64,000 bases of DNA from Sphingobium fuliginis (GCF_004152845.1 NZ_SEON01000002.1:310001-374000); one strand, 5' to 3'; shown: positions 1-7,903, counted from the first letter of the stretch. Made by a program: numbers and translations. The notes: generated by a model from the letters alone, not told the origin.

Positions 1-25
1 ACTTCGCCGGATAGAAAAGGTAGGA

Positions 26-586
26 TTGCCTGTCGCCTTTGCGCTTGGAGCGCTGCTGCCGCCGGCGACATTAGCCGGCGACAGCGGCCGACTATTGGTA
101 ACTTTCCTGAGCCTGGTTTCCGCGAGCATCTTGCCTACAATCTCCCTCATAATGGGAAGTATGACCGCAAGCGGCCGGTCGGTGAAAGCCATCAATGATC
201 TGAACGACGAATTGAATGCGGCGGTGAATGCCTTGTTTGCGCTGTTTGGCCTAGTGGGCGTGACAATCGTGTGCCTGATCGCGCTGGCTATACCCGTTCC
301 TGCCCCAATCCACCGATTGTCTCACATTGGTGAAATGCTCAATCGGGGTGGCCAAGCGACCGTAACAGCCGTGGTGGCATTGATTCTGATGCGAGCTGGC
401 CAAGTCCCGGGAATTCTTCGCCGATCGCTGATGATCCGGCACCGCATCGCGATAGACGAAGCTGCAAAGAAAACAGCCGAAAACGCGCAAAAAATTCCAC
501 CGATGAAGGAGCTTTTTGGACGACACCCAGACTTCGGCAAGACGGTCAATCTTGAAGACCTTCAGGATCCCGAGAAGCGTCACTGA
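26..586 (+). CDS. Membrane protein of unknown function, possibly 5' truncated
   Basis: I do not recognise a family. The protein has hydrophobic segments near residues 1-17, 22-45, 65-90 and 107-122, then a charged C-terminal tail of about 60 residues with an alanine/lysine-rich helix. It is likely an inner-membrane protein with a cytoplasmic tail. The first usable start is TTG at 26, preceded by an AGG-rich stretch, but the frame stays open to base 2, so the gene may begin left of the window. It runs opposite to the gene block that follows and converges with it. Function unknown; being a gene is likely but not certain. Confidence 0.55.
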   Translation: MPVAFALGALLPPATLAGDSGRLLVTFLSLVSASILPTISLIMGSMTASGRSVKAINDLNDELNAAVNALFALFGLVGVTIVCLIALAIPVPAPIHRLSHIGEMLNRGGQATVTAVVALILMRAGQVPGILRRSLMIRHRIAIDEAAKKTAENAQKIPPMKELFGRHPDFGKTVNLEDLQDPEKRH

Positions 587-840
587 AGGCGCCCATGCGC
601 CCAGCCCCAGATGGAATACTGCAGGACGGCGGCATCGTTCAGGGGCACGTCGTTTAATCCACTCGGAGTAAACATCGAAGCAAGGGCCATTATAGATACG
701 ATGTCGCATGAAGAGGCCCGGCGCGCTGGTTGTCATGGCGCCAGCACCGGGCCCGAGTTTCCGATGGGTGAAAAGGATGAAAAGCCCCACCGAGCGTTTA
801 TCGGCTGGCGCCAGACCGAAGCGCCAGCCAGTTGTCGTGA

Positions 841-1548
841 TCAGAGGCCGTCTCGATCCATCTGCAGCTGCGAGGGCGGGTCGACCGTCTCGCGGATCTG
901 CCGGCGCATCGCCTTCAATGCGGGCAGATCATTTAATGCCAATATCGTTTGATCCACTTCTATTGGCGTGGCGAACTCGAAAAATCTGCGGAACTCACGT
1001 CCACCAGCCAGCATTGTTCCGCTGAGGCGCCGCAGCGCATCAATCTTGCCTGTCTGCATGATCAAACTGAGTGAGACCACCGTGGCGTAAATCTGCTCGA
1101 CCTGCGCGATCGCTTCTTGGGCTTGCCGATATAGATCGTCCAGCAATGGTTCGCCTGCCTGCCCCATCTCTTGCCGCAGTTTGTCCCAGGGACGGCGCAG
1201 TGGCAGGTAACCGTCATTAATCTGACGATTAAGCGCGCCGATGCCTACAACGAGCTGATCCTTCTCCCGAGCTAAGTCATCGGGGATGGGCGGCAACTTA
1301 CCATCAGCTAGTAGCGCCTGTGCGATGTCATTGCCGTCGGGCTGCCGCCCGTCGCGGATTGTCTCATGCAATTCCAGCAGCCGCACCTGAGCCCGATCGC
1401 GTGCTTTTTCCTTGGCGGCGATACCAAGTTTGAGGGATTCTACCCGATTGACGTGTGTATCGACGTCAATCGCTTCCATCGCCGCACGTGCCTTGTCCAA
1501 GGGGGACAACTCAGCTTCATAAGCTGACTCTCGAGCGAAAAGCGACAT
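841..1548 (-). CDS. Hypothetical coiled-coil protein of the integrative element
   Basis: A 235-residue soluble protein rich in Ala, Glu, Leu and Arg with long predicted helices (roughly residues 10-75 and 85-160) and no membrane segment or known motif. Its ATG at 1548 overlaps the TAA stop of the upstream gene in a TAATG arrangement, so translation is probably coupled. It is the last gene of the long leftward block. No function can be assigned from sequence. The tight coupling to the VWAKA-repeat protein suggests the two act together. Confidence 0.7.
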   Translation of the reverse strand: MSLFARESAYEAELSPLDKARAAMEAIDVDTHVNRVESLKLGIAAKEKARDRAQVRLLELHETIRDGRQPDGNDIAQALLADGKLPPIPDDLAREKDQLVVGIGALNRQINDGYLPLRRPWDKLRQEMGQAGEPLLDDLYRQAQEAIAQVEQIYATVVSLSLIMQTGKIDALRRLSGTMLAGGREFRRFFEFATPIEVDQTILALNDLPALKAMRRQIRETVDPPSQLQMDRDGL

Positions 1549-2090
1549 TACCGATTACCTCCGTCCAAGTGGGCGCGGAGGGCTTGGTTTTTAGCGTATG
1601 CCCGTGCCCATACATCATCGCTTTTTTGCCGCTTGATGGTGCTAGCGGCAGTCGAACTGTTGTCCTGATCGGTACCAGATCGTGCGTTCGAGCCAGCTAG
1701 GCCCTCGTTGGCCGCTCTGGCTTTCGCCCAGACCGAGCCGTTAGCTTTGCGGCTAGCCTCGTCTCGCCGTCCATTCATGCCCGGCAAGCCTTCGCGCGGC
1801 GCCCATGCCTTTGCCCAAACGGCATCCGAAGCCTCCTTCCGACGTGCCTTTTCCTCGGCGGCAGCCACTTGGGCCTGGCGCTGCTGCTCCACCGCCGCCG
1901 CTATACGAGCGCGCTCGGCGGCATGGTGCTCGGCTTCGATCGTTGCAGTTGATTTCACCGGAGCGCTGGACTGCCGTGCCGAGGGCTGGGCAACAGCGGT
2001 CGGCGCAGCCACCGATACTTTACGAGGCACGGCCGGCGCGGCCGCAGAAAGGCCAGCAAACAAGTTCTGACGAAACGCGGGAATGGTCAT
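1548..2090 (-). CDS. Hypothetical protein with repeated VWAKA motifs
   Basis: A 180-residue protein with three copies of a short motif: SDAVWAKAWA (about residues 88-97), GSVWAKARA (about 118-126) and SDDVWARAYA (about 157-166). The linkers are Ser/Gly/Asn-rich, and the first two motifs are each followed by a glutamate-glycine-leucine element (REGLPG, NEGLAG). Residues 50-88 form an Ala/Arg/Glu-rich coiled-coil-like helix. An AGGAG ribosome-binding site precedes the ATG. The repeat pattern suggests a multivalent peptide-binding or scaffold role, which is inference only. It lies between two small unknown genes and overlaps both, so the three are almost certainly co-expressed. I know of no described family with this motif. 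Confidence 0.7.
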   Translation of the reverse strand: MTIPAFRQNLFAGLSAAAPAVPRKVSVAAPTAVAQPSARQSSAPVKSTATIEAEHHAAERARIAAAVEQQRQAQVAAAEEKARRKEASDAVWAKAWAPREGLPGMNGRRDEASRKANGSVWAKARAANEGLAGSNARSGTDQDNSSTAASTIKRQKSDDVWARAYAKNQALRAHLDGGNR

Positions 2091-2371
2091 TTCTTCGCTC
2101 CTGAAATGGTGGTGGCGAGAACGTTGGAAACATGGGCGTCATAAGCCCGAAGGGCGGCCTGCCAGCGGATTTCTGCACCTTGTGGGCTATCTTCGACTTG
2201 GGCGACCAAGGTGGCGAGCTGGTGATCTCGGAATGCCGCCAGCGCGCGTATGTCAGCTTCTGACAGCTGCGAACGTGCTCGGTCGGCGCCGACGATTCCG
2301 CCATCGGTCATAGCCTGGTGAATTGCGTAGGCGACCTTGCCGCCTTCAGCGATGAGCTTGGGATCAGGCAT
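2087..2371 (-). CDS. Small hypothetical protein
   Basis: A 94-residue soluble, mainly helical protein starting MPDPKLIAEGGK. I chose the ATG at 2371 because it overlaps the end of the upstream gene by 8 bases, matching the coupling seen throughout this block. A longer form starting at 2404 would overlap more. Its end overlaps the start of the VWAKA-repeat gene by 4 bases. No known domain is seen. Confidence 0.65.
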   Translation of the reverse strand: MPDPKLIAEGGKVAYAIHQAMTDGGIVGADRARSQLSEADIRALAAFRDHQLATLVAQVEDSPQGAEIRWQAALRAYDAHVSNVLATTISGAKK

Positions 2372-2687
2372 GGCCGAGTGTCTCCCCTGCCAGCGCAGCC
2401 ACAACCTCTTCCTCGATCGCGACTAGGTCGGCCATCTCGGATAGGTTCAATCTCTGGATGGTAAGTTGGCCAGTAAACCGCCTGCTGTAGGTCTTTGCCA
2501 AGATCCGGCCCCCGACGTCGGTAGCGGCCAATGGCAGTTTGGCCAACACTTCTGCCAAGGCATCGGTCAGTGCGTCTGCGGCCGCCCCGATAGCCTGTCC
2601 TTCTGCGCCGTTTATGTTGAAGATGGAGGCGACGGCTTCGCGTAGTTGGCTGAGTAAGCGATCATGTAAAATTTGTGTGTCACTCAT
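2364..2687 (-). CDS. Hypothetical protein, tandem paralogue A
   Basis: A small helical protein whose first 55 residues closely match those of the gene just upstream: both share DT-ILHDRLLS-LREAV, then N/D-I-GAE, then a helix ALTD-LA-VLA-LP. The C-terminal halves differ; this one ends in an acidic helix (EMADLVAIEEEVVAALAG). A GGAGG site lies upstream of the ATG at 2687, the start that aligns with the paralogue. An alternative ATG at 2756 has its own GGAG site and would add 23 residues. The pair looks like a local duplication followed by divergence. Function unknown. Confidence 0.65.
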   Translation of the reverse strand: MSDTQILHDRLLSQLREAVASIFNINGAEGQAIGAAADALTDALAEVLAKLPLAATDVGGRILAKTYSRRFTGQLTIQRLNLSEMADLVAIEEEVVAALAGETLGHA

Positions 2688-2793
2688 GCGATTTAGTCCT
2701 CCAAATCGAGGAGGAGATTCGCTCTGCTCTTCGATGTTTTGGTCGATTGTAGGCATTTCAGTCTCCATTTTGGGAGCGGTCGCCACAGTGGAT

Positions 2794-3153
2794 TCAGCCT
2801 TTACCGCGAGGTTTGCGGGTTGGCCGGTCGGTGATTTTTTCGGCGGAGCCTATTGCAGAGTTTCGGCCACCCTGGCTTGGCGCTCCGCGAAGGTCGAACA
2901 ACTCGCCCCGGTCCATCGCCTCGAGCATCATCCGCCGCATCATGCGGTTCCCCATCGCCAAGCTGATCGTTGTTGCCCCTTCCGGGTCGAGAGCTGCGGG
3001 AAGGCGGGCAAGCACATTGGCGAGCATGTCAGTCAGGGCCGTCGCCGCGATCTCGATGGCCTTTTCCTCAGCACCATCAATGTCGACCACCGCAGTGACT
3101 GCCTCTCGCAATTTGCTGAGCAGGCGATCATGCAGGATTGTCGTATCGGTCAT
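2794..3153 (-). CDS. Hypothetical protein, tandem paralogue B
   Basis: A 119-residue protein starting MTDTTILHDRLLSKL, with an N-terminal half homologous to the downstream paralogue. The C-terminal half differs: a methionine/arginine-rich helix (MGNRMMRRMMLEAM) followed by a basic tail, PTRKPRGKG. The basic tail could contact nucleic acid. The gene sits directly after the primase-helicase gene and 106 bases before the paralogue. No known family is recognised. A TTG at 3171 could add six residues. Confidence 0.65.
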   Translation of the reverse strand: MTDTTILHDRLLSKLREAVTAVVDIDGAEEKAIEIAATALTDMLANVLARLPAALDPEGATTISLAMGNRMMRRMMLEAMDRGELFDLRGAPSQGGRNSAIGSAEKITDRPTRKPRGKG

Positions 3154-3186
3154 GATGTTTTGGTCCTTCAACTGAAGCTTTGGATG

Positions 3187-4689
3187 TCACGCGGCGGCTT
3201 CTTCGCTGTAGAATGAATAGGAGGATCGGCGCGGATCGAACTGGATCACGACCGATCCCATCTTGCCCGGCAGGCCCATTCGAACCTTCGTCACGGCTAT
3301 AGTGGTGGTCCAATATTCTCGGCTCTTGATCTGAAAGCAGAGCCCGTAGTCAGCCTTGTTCGCCCAATTCGCTGAGCCGCTGATGTCATACAGGCCGGGC
3401 ATCCGGGGCTTGCCTTGCAACTGGGATGGCTTGGCAGGATGAGCAATCACCCACACCGCGACATCATTTTGCTTAGCAAAGCGTTTCATCAGCCGGATCG
3501 CCCGGCCGGTATAATCGGTTTCACTTTCGTCGCCGCGGCGCTTGTGGTCGATTTCGTTCCAAGGATCGATCAGCAGCAATCGCGTTCCGTTACGGATGAC
3601 CGACGCCCGGCCTAGATCCAGCACATCTTCCACGCTGAGCGCATCTTCGTCGTCCATCGGTGAGTGCGAAATGATGGCGAGATACCGACGGATCATTCCG
3701 TCTGCCCAGTCACGCTCCTTCGGGTCGTGCTGCGCAAATTCACCAGTTTCGAGGATGGCGGCCCGCAGCTTGCGGTGGAAGATCGGCTTGATGTCCGTCT
3801 CGAAACTGGCGGCTGTAACGTGGATTCCGCGCCGGATTAGATTGGCCAGTATCCACATGAGGAAGCTGGTCTTTCCCTGCCCCGCATAGCCGGTGGCGAC
3901 GGTGAAGGTTCGCGGCACGATCTGGAACAGTTCATCCAGTTTACCCACGCCTGTTGGCCAAGCCTGATAGGACGGTTGCTCGGGAAAGTCGTCCAGCGCG
4001 TACAGCCCTTTGACCGGATATGGCTTGGCTGCATCAAGAACTTCCACCAACCGCTGATGGCCAGAATGTATGACGACATCGTTCGGATCTTTGCAGCCAG
4101 CCGGATACTCCACGAAGCTGCACCGCTCCGGCCCGAAGAGGCGGCAAAGGTCGGCGGCCAGAGCCTTTCCCGGTTCGTCGTTATCTACTGCCAGGATCAC
4201 GCTCTTGATCCGGGACAGGGCATCGTAATGACGCCAGAACCAAGCGTAGCGGGCTCCTTCCTGGAGTTCGTCATCGCCGCTCGCCTCCTTGGGGGCGCCG
4301 TTGGGGACTGAGACCACCCGGCGCTTGCCGGCCGTCAGCGTGGCGAGGAAGTCCCACTCGCCCTCCACAATGATCAGGGGCTGGCCGGCCAGAGATTCGT
4401 CCGACAGGCAATCTATGTTGAGCAGGGTCAGCGGGGCGCCTTGGTCCATGGCCTGCCGAGCCTTGTCGAGCGGGTCCCGGTACTTGTGATTGAGCGTTCG
4501 GCCAGCCTCGCGATAGGGGACCGAAAGCATCATCCTTCCGAACCGGTCCACGGATGCCAAACCAAACTTTGCCGCCAGTGCGGGATCGATTCCCCTGGCG
4601 TCGAGCCAGTCCATGTGAGGTTTGGTCAGTTTCACGAGATCCATCCTTCCAGCCGCAATGGTGGCAGCAGCATGCCCAGCCTCGGGCAT
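3187..4689 (-). CDS. T7-type primase-helicase: TOPRIM and RecA-like helicase part
   Basis: Replicative primase-helicase of the phage T7 gp4/Twinkle type. A TOPRIM domain occupies about residues 100-220, with the catalytic Glu in IIVEGEWD and an acidic pair in VILAVDNDEPG. The C-terminal part is a RecA/DnaB-like ATPase with Walker A GYAGQGKTS (about 275) and Walker B LLLIDPWNE (about 375). The zinc ribbon expected at the N-terminus is encoded just upstream in another frame. The first 15 residues here (MPEAGHAAATIAAGR) are the zinc-ribbon DNA read out of frame, so the true homologous start is near the internal ATG at 4644 (MDLVKL). It probably unwinds and primes the element's DNA. The helicase assignment is secure; the exact start is not. 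Confidence 0.85.
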   Translation of the reverse strand: MPEAGHAAATIAAGRMDLVKLTKPHMDWLDARGIDPALAAKFGLASVDRFGRMMLSVPYREAGRTLNHKYRDPLDKARQAMDQGAPLTLLNIDCLSDESLAGQPLIIVEGEWDFLATLTAGKRRVVSVPNGAPKEASGDDELQEGARYAWFWRHYDALSRIKSVILAVDNDEPGKALAADLCRLFGPERCSFVEYPAGCKDPNDVVIHSGHQRLVEVLDAAKPYPVKGLYALDDFPEQPSYQAWPTGVGKLDELFQIVPRTFTVATGYAGQGKTSFLMWILANLIRRGIHVTAASFETDIKPIFHRKLRAAILETGEFAQHDPKERDWADGMIRRYLAIISHSPMDDEDALSVEDVLDLGRASVIRNGTRLLLIDPWNEIDHKRRGDESETDYTGRAIRLMKRFAKQNDVAVWVIAHPAKPSQLQGKPRMPGLYDISGSANWANKADYGLCFQIKSREYWTTTIAVTKVRMGLPGKMGSVVIQFDPRRSSYSFYSEEAAA

Positions 4690-4825
4690 CGATCAGCACC
4701 GACAGGCAGCGCGCGGATTTCTTTTTCCGGTGCGGCGAGCATTGCGGACAGGTGCTGGTGTGCTCCCCCGGCGAATAGCTCGATAGGCGAATGCCCAGCG
4801 CCGCCAGTTGATCGGCGGCGGTCAT
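4271..4825 (-). CDS. Zinc-ribbon (primase N-terminal) module in a shifted frame
   Basis: Residues 26-57 hold a four-cysteine zinc ribbon of the phage primase type (CPQC, then ACCCHHCGWK), preceded by a short helix. This is the domain that normally begins a T7-like primase-helicase. After GWKDGS (near 4640) the frame leaves homologous sequence; the remaining 120 residues are the out-of-frame shadow of the helicase gene. Joining the two parts needs a +1 shift at about 4640-4650. It is either a split or frameshifted gene, a sequencing error, or two separately translated pieces. The ATG at 4825 overlaps the stop of the upstream replication gene (ATGA). Only about 4640-4825 is believable coding sequence in this frame. 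Confidence 0.5.
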   Translation of the reverse strand: MTAADQLAALGIRLSSYSPGEHTSTCPQCSPHRKKKSARCLSVLIDARGWACCCHHCGWKDGSRETDQTSHGLARRQGNRSRTGGKVWFGIRGPVRKDDAFGPLSRGWPNAQSQVPGPARQGSAGHGPRRPADPAQHRLPVGRISGRPAPDHCGGRVGLPRHADGRQAPGGLSPQRRPQGGERR

Positions 4826-5523
4826 GCGTACAGCGGCATGTCATCACCGGCCTCCTGTCCCGCCTGATTTTTCAAGGCTCGTTCCATGTACGGGATCGGA
4901 TCGCTCGCACTGTTCCGCTTCGCCTGGCTGATCGCTGCAATCACCGCCTCAACGGAGTAATCCCGCCGCGTCTTGCCGAGCCAGCTTCTGGCCTGCCTTT
5001 CGGGTGTTCCGGCCGACGTGATCAGTGCGATGCCCGCGTCGAACATGATTTTTGCCGGATCATCGATTTCGACGGCGGAGCCCGTTTCGTTAGAAACGGA
5101 ATTACTATTACCTCCTCCATCCTCCATCTGCGGAGGAATTTCTCCACCGGTGGGGAACTCGGACGGAACTGCTTCATCCTTATGCGCGCAGTATTTCCGA
5201 ACTTCGGGCGTTTGAGGGTATAGTGAGTTCGGCTTTTTGGGCCGTTGAAAGAGCGCGAAGTTCCGAACTGCACCAAGCTCACGACCATCGATTTGGTAAC
5301 GCATGATGCAACCAGCGCCCGCTAGTTCATCCAAAAGCGCACCCGCGTCCGCATTGTCTGCGGGGAGAAGCCGCATCTTCAGCTTGAGTGGCGACCATTC
5401 AAACGAGCCCATGTCATCACACTCGTTCCAAATGCCGATGAACAGGAGCCGGGCGAGAGGAGTAACGGAGGCGAACCGTTCATCCGTCCACAGGCCGGGA
5501 TGCACTGAACGAATGCGCGCCAT
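4822..5523 (-). CDS. Phage replication-initiation-like protein
   Basis: A 233-residue protein starting MARIRSVHPGLWTDERFA, a beginning typical of prophage replication/helicase-loader-like proteins in alphaproteobacteria. The N-terminal 100 residues look like a winged-helix domain (LARLLFIGIWNECDDMGSFEW...). A variable low-complexity linker follows (about 125-160), then a C-terminal helical domain resembling DnaD/DnaB-type loaders. ATG 5523 overlaps the upstream stop as TAATG, and its own stop overlaps the zinc-ribbon start as ATGA. It probably recruits the neighbouring primase-helicase to the element's origin. That role is inferred from position and architecture. Confidence 0.7.
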   Translation of the reverse strand: MARIRSVHPGLWTDERFASVTPLARLLFIGIWNECDDMGSFEWSPLKLKMRLLPADNADAGALLDELAGAGCIMRYQIDGRELGAVRNFALFQRPKKPNSLYPQTPEVRKYCAHKDEAVPSEFPTGGEIPPQMEDGGGNSNSVSNETGSAVEIDDPAKIMFDAGIALITSAGTPERQARSWLGKTRRDYSVEAVIAAISQAKRNSASDPIPYMERALKNQAGQEAGDDMPLYA

Positions 5524-5780
5524 TATGCCGTCCCTCCGACAAAGAGCCGGGACCAAGCCGAGTGGGCACGGGCCATTGACCGGCGATGCCATGTGTCCTT
5601 CAATAACTGCGGATCCTGCGCGGCCTGGAGAACCAGCGCCCGATAGCGATGCCATGCCATTTCCACCGGCGAACGGATGTTGCACTGTTGCGGAAGCGCG
5701 CCAGTTCGACTACATGCTGAGGCGTCGAGTATGGGGCCGGGCGTTGGCGCGTTCCGGCCCTTTTTCTGTGTGTCGAGCAT
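5523..5780 (-). CDS. Small hypothetical protein
   Basis: An 85-residue arginine- and tryptophan-containing protein. The second half (MAWHRYRALVLQAAQ... to the end) looks helical and basic, so a shorter form starting at that internal Met (about 5657) is possible. The stop overlaps the next start (TAATG). No known family; support comes from its fit in the overlapping block. Confidence 0.5.
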   Translation of the reverse strand: MLDTQKKGRNAPTPGPILDASACSRTGALPQQCNIRSPVEMAWHRYRALVLQAAQDPQLLKDTWHRRSMARAHSAWSRLFVGGTA

Positions 5781-5789
5781 CGGAATGTC

Positions 5790-6008
5790 CTATGCCTGTA
5801 CGCGGTGGAGGTCGGCCAAGCCGGTGCGGTCAATGATGCGCCAACCGCGAGTGCGTCGAAGGCCATCAGCCCAGCGACTGGCCCGGCGATGATCTGGAAA
5901 CGTGGCGTCCAGATTCTCTTCAGCCGGGGCAGGCGTGACCTTCACATCGAAGCCAGCAGCGAACGGCGCGTGCACAATTTGAATTACGTACCGCTCAGCG
6001 AGGCCCAT
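5790..6008 (-). CDS. Small hypothetical protein of the element
   Basis: A 72-residue protein starting MGLAERYVIQIVHAPF, with a predicted beta-alpha-beta pattern and a C-terminal WADGLRRTRGWRIIDRTGL segment. Such short proteins are common beside HTH genes in alphaproteobacterial prophages, but no function is known to me. Its start overlaps the end of the HTH gene by 14 bases. Confidence 0.6.
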   Translation of the reverse strand: MGLAERYVIQIVHAPFAAGFDVKVTPAPAEENLDATFPDHRRASRWADGLRRTRGWRIIDRTGLADLHRVQA

Positions 6009-6195
6009 AATCGCCTCCGCCGGTCATCCTCTTTATCGAGCGCATGGTGATCATCCGGCGGCCGGCGATCTTGACGCCTTCCAACCCGCCTTCAGTCCCC
6101 ATGTGCGCATAGATCGTCGATCGCGAGAGGCCGCCGAGCAACTGCCGGGCAGTCGAAATCGGCACGACATGTGGTTCGATGCGATCAGCTTTCAT
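5995..6195 (-). CDS. AlpA/excisionase-like HTH protein
   Basis: A 66-residue protein with the AlpA/MerR-type winged helix-turn-helix pattern: ISTARQLLGGLSRSTIYAHM then a wing with VKIAGRRMITMRSIKRM. Proteins of this size act as excisionases or transcriptional activators in prophages and islands. The ATG at 6195 gives the family-like length; a longer frame starts at 6261. It follows a larger unknown gene with a short overlap. A second, different HTH gene lies at 8172-8357, so which one is the excisionase cannot be decided here. Confidence 0.7.
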   Translation of the reverse strand: MKADRIEPHVVPISTARQLLGGLSRSTIYAHMGTEGGLEGVKIAGRRMITMRSIKRMTGGGDYGPR

Positions 6196-7012
6196 GATCG
6201 TGGCTCCCAGTTTGTCCAACATTGTCCGACGATGGGTGACACGGATCAGAAGCCCCGTCATTCGGCCCGATTGCGCATATTTTTTGAGGCAATCGGGAGG
6301 ATAAAGCGGCGCGGATCGATTTCGGCGCCAAGTCCGACGCTACCCCAGCTAGCGGCGCGAAGGCATGAACGAACCGCACAAACGGCGTCCGGTATTCAGG
6401 CTGCTCGCTGTTCTGCGCTGCCGTCGGCCGTCGGCCTGTCCATTCCTCGTACATCCCAGCAAGGCGAAGGATGAGGAGTGTCAGCCCTGGGTGCTGCTGA
6501 CGCGTCGGCGCTCGTACATCCTCAACCGTAAAGCGATCAGCGAGATCGGCTGCTGCATCCGCGATCTGCGCAAATCCCCCGGTAAGAGGATCTTCGAAGC
6601 CGCCTTTCCATTCCGTGCGTGGAAGACGGAAGGCAGCCTGAACACTCTCGACCATCATTGGGAAGAGCGCCTGCCGATAGTCTTCGCGAGCTCCTCCCCC
6701 TTCAAATGCCGTCTGTCGTGCACGACGAAGGACAAGCAAGGCATCATCAATCTGCTGGGCGGCCTTGGCGACATTGCCAAGCGCGTCGATGATCTCACGG
6801 CCGCGAGGCCTGGAAACCTCACCGAGCGAGACGAACCGATATTCGAGGGCATAGCCGATCAGGAAGGCCGAAAGCCGGGCGCGATCGGCCGGATCAGCTA
6901 TCCCTATAGCGTCCAACGCTGGCGCGCATTCGGTTTCACTAAAGGGGAGAATGCCAGTGATCGCATCCAGCGCGAAGCGTGCGATGTTATGAGGATAGTC
7001 AGGCGCGGCCAT
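6185..7012 (-). CDS. Hypothetical protein of the element
   Basis: A 275-residue soluble protein, mainly alpha-helical, starting MAAPDYPHNIARFALDAI. The ATG at 7012 is favoured by a GGGAGG site five bases upstream. There are no membrane segments, and no catalytic motif or known family is visible. Residues 95-215 contain repeated Ala/Asp/Leu helices. It overlaps its neighbours on both sides, so it belongs to the same transcript as the replication genes. Confidence 0.6.
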   Translation of the reverse strand: MAAPDYPHNIARFALDAITGILPFSETECAPALDAIGIADPADRARLSAFLIGYALEYRFVSLGEVSRPRGREIIDALGNVAKAAQQIDDALLVLRRARQTAFEGGGAREDYRQALFPMMVESVQAAFRLPRTEWKGGFEDPLTGGFAQIADAAADLADRFTVEDVRAPTRQQHPGLTLLILRLAGMYEEWTGRRPTAAQNSEQPEYRTPFVRFVHAFAPLAGVASDLAPKSIRAALSSRLPQKICAIGPNDGASDPCHPSSDNVGQTGSHDHES

Positions 7013-7625
7013 GTGCGCCTCCCGACTCATTGGCCACGTTTGCTACGACCACATCCCGGACCGCGGCGCGCTTCACCGCATCCGCGTCGATTATGTCGAA
7101 CAGCCGCTTGGCCTCCTGCTGGGCGGCCGGGGGGTGGCCGTGGAGCATGAAACAAATCTCCACACCCTCCGGCTTCACGATGAACCCTCCGCCCACCGCT
7201 TCAAATTGGGTGAGCCAGCTAGCAGCATCGAATTCAATACTTGGGAGCGCCGCCAGCCTCGTAAGGTCCGCCATGATGCTGGACCACCAGTCATCTGGCC
7301 ATTCCTCGAAGGCTGCCCACCGCCGGCGGGCATATTGGAGCTTCCACACTGCAGCCTGCAGATCGGGCGCGGAGGTAGCGATGAGAGCCTCCTCGGCTTC
7401 GCAACGGGCTTCAGTAAGCCGCTCCATCTCGGCATCGACGGCCGCAGGAATATCGGATCCGCCTCGCCTCTCCGCTCTATAGGCAGGGCGCCAGGTCGAA
7501 CGATCGTATGAGGTTTCGGCGGTGCGGGCGCGTTGGAAATGGCATGTCGCAGCCATCCATGCCTCACTTGCACCCGGTGGGGTGGTTACGTTCTGCGGAA
7601 ATGCGCAGTTGTGGTGTTCCATCAT
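6999..7625 (-). CDS. Hypothetical protein of the element
   Basis: A 208-residue protein with conserved-looking aromatic segments: CHFQRARTAETSYDRSTW near residue 27, and EEWPDDWWSSIMADLTRLA near 115. The start at 7625 is chosen for its GGAG site; a second ATG follows directly. The middle (residues 60-110) forms a helical segment of Glu/Ala/Arg. It overlaps the upstream gene's TGA and the downstream start. Not assigned to a family. Confidence 0.6.
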   Translation of the reverse strand: MMEHHNCAFPQNVTTPPGASEAWMAATCHFQRARTAETSYDRSTWRPAYRAERRGGSDIPAAVDAEMERLTEARCEAEEALIATSAPDLQAAVWKLQYARRRWAAFEEWPDDWWSSIMADLTRLAALPSIEFDAASWLTQFEAVGGGFIVKPEGVEICFMLHGHPPAAQQEAKRLFDIIDADAVKRAAVRDVVVANVANESGGAHGRA

Positions 7626-7903
7626 GCCCACTCCTGCTCTCCTGAGTCTGCGATCGGGCAGCCTGGGCCATCAAATCCCCTTCCATGCAGTGAGAAGAGG
7701 CCGTTTCCAGTGTTAACCCCGTCCTCATCGGACTGGCCGGCGGGATCATCGTCTTCAAAGTCGGGATCGCCGTCTATGTCGTCCAGCCGGTCTATGGCTG
7801 CCTGGGCAACCGCCTCAAGCGCCGGCCGATCAAGGCGGGCGAGAAAGCGCTGAAGTTTTGGGGTGACGTCAGCAGTCGCCCCAGGTAATGTTACCTGGTT
7901 CAT
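7622..7903 (-). CDS. Small acidic hypothetical protein
   Basis: A 93-residue protein starting MNQVTLPGATADVTPKL. A strongly acidic stretch, DDIDGDPDFEDDD, sits near residue 45, and the tail is glycine-rich and cysteine-containing. A GAAGGAAG site precedes the ATG at 7903. Short acidic proteins of this form are common in sphingomonad genomes and prophages, usually without function. It overlaps the next gene by 4 bases. Confidence 0.6.
   Translation of the reverse strand: MNQVTLPGATADVTPKLQRFLARLDRPALEAVAQAAIDRLDDIDGDPDFEDDDPAGQSDEDGVNTGNGLFSLHGRGFDGPGCPIADSGEQEWA

Noticed and set aside
251..790. Open frame on the minus strand, 179 residues
   Set aside because: It overlaps the membrane-protein gene on the other strand; composition is Cys/His/Arg-rich and unlike a real protein, with no ribosome-binding site.
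4289..4489. Short plus-strand frames within the primase-helicase
   Set aside because: They lie opposite a protein with intact catalytic motifs and have no ribosome-binding sites or family features.
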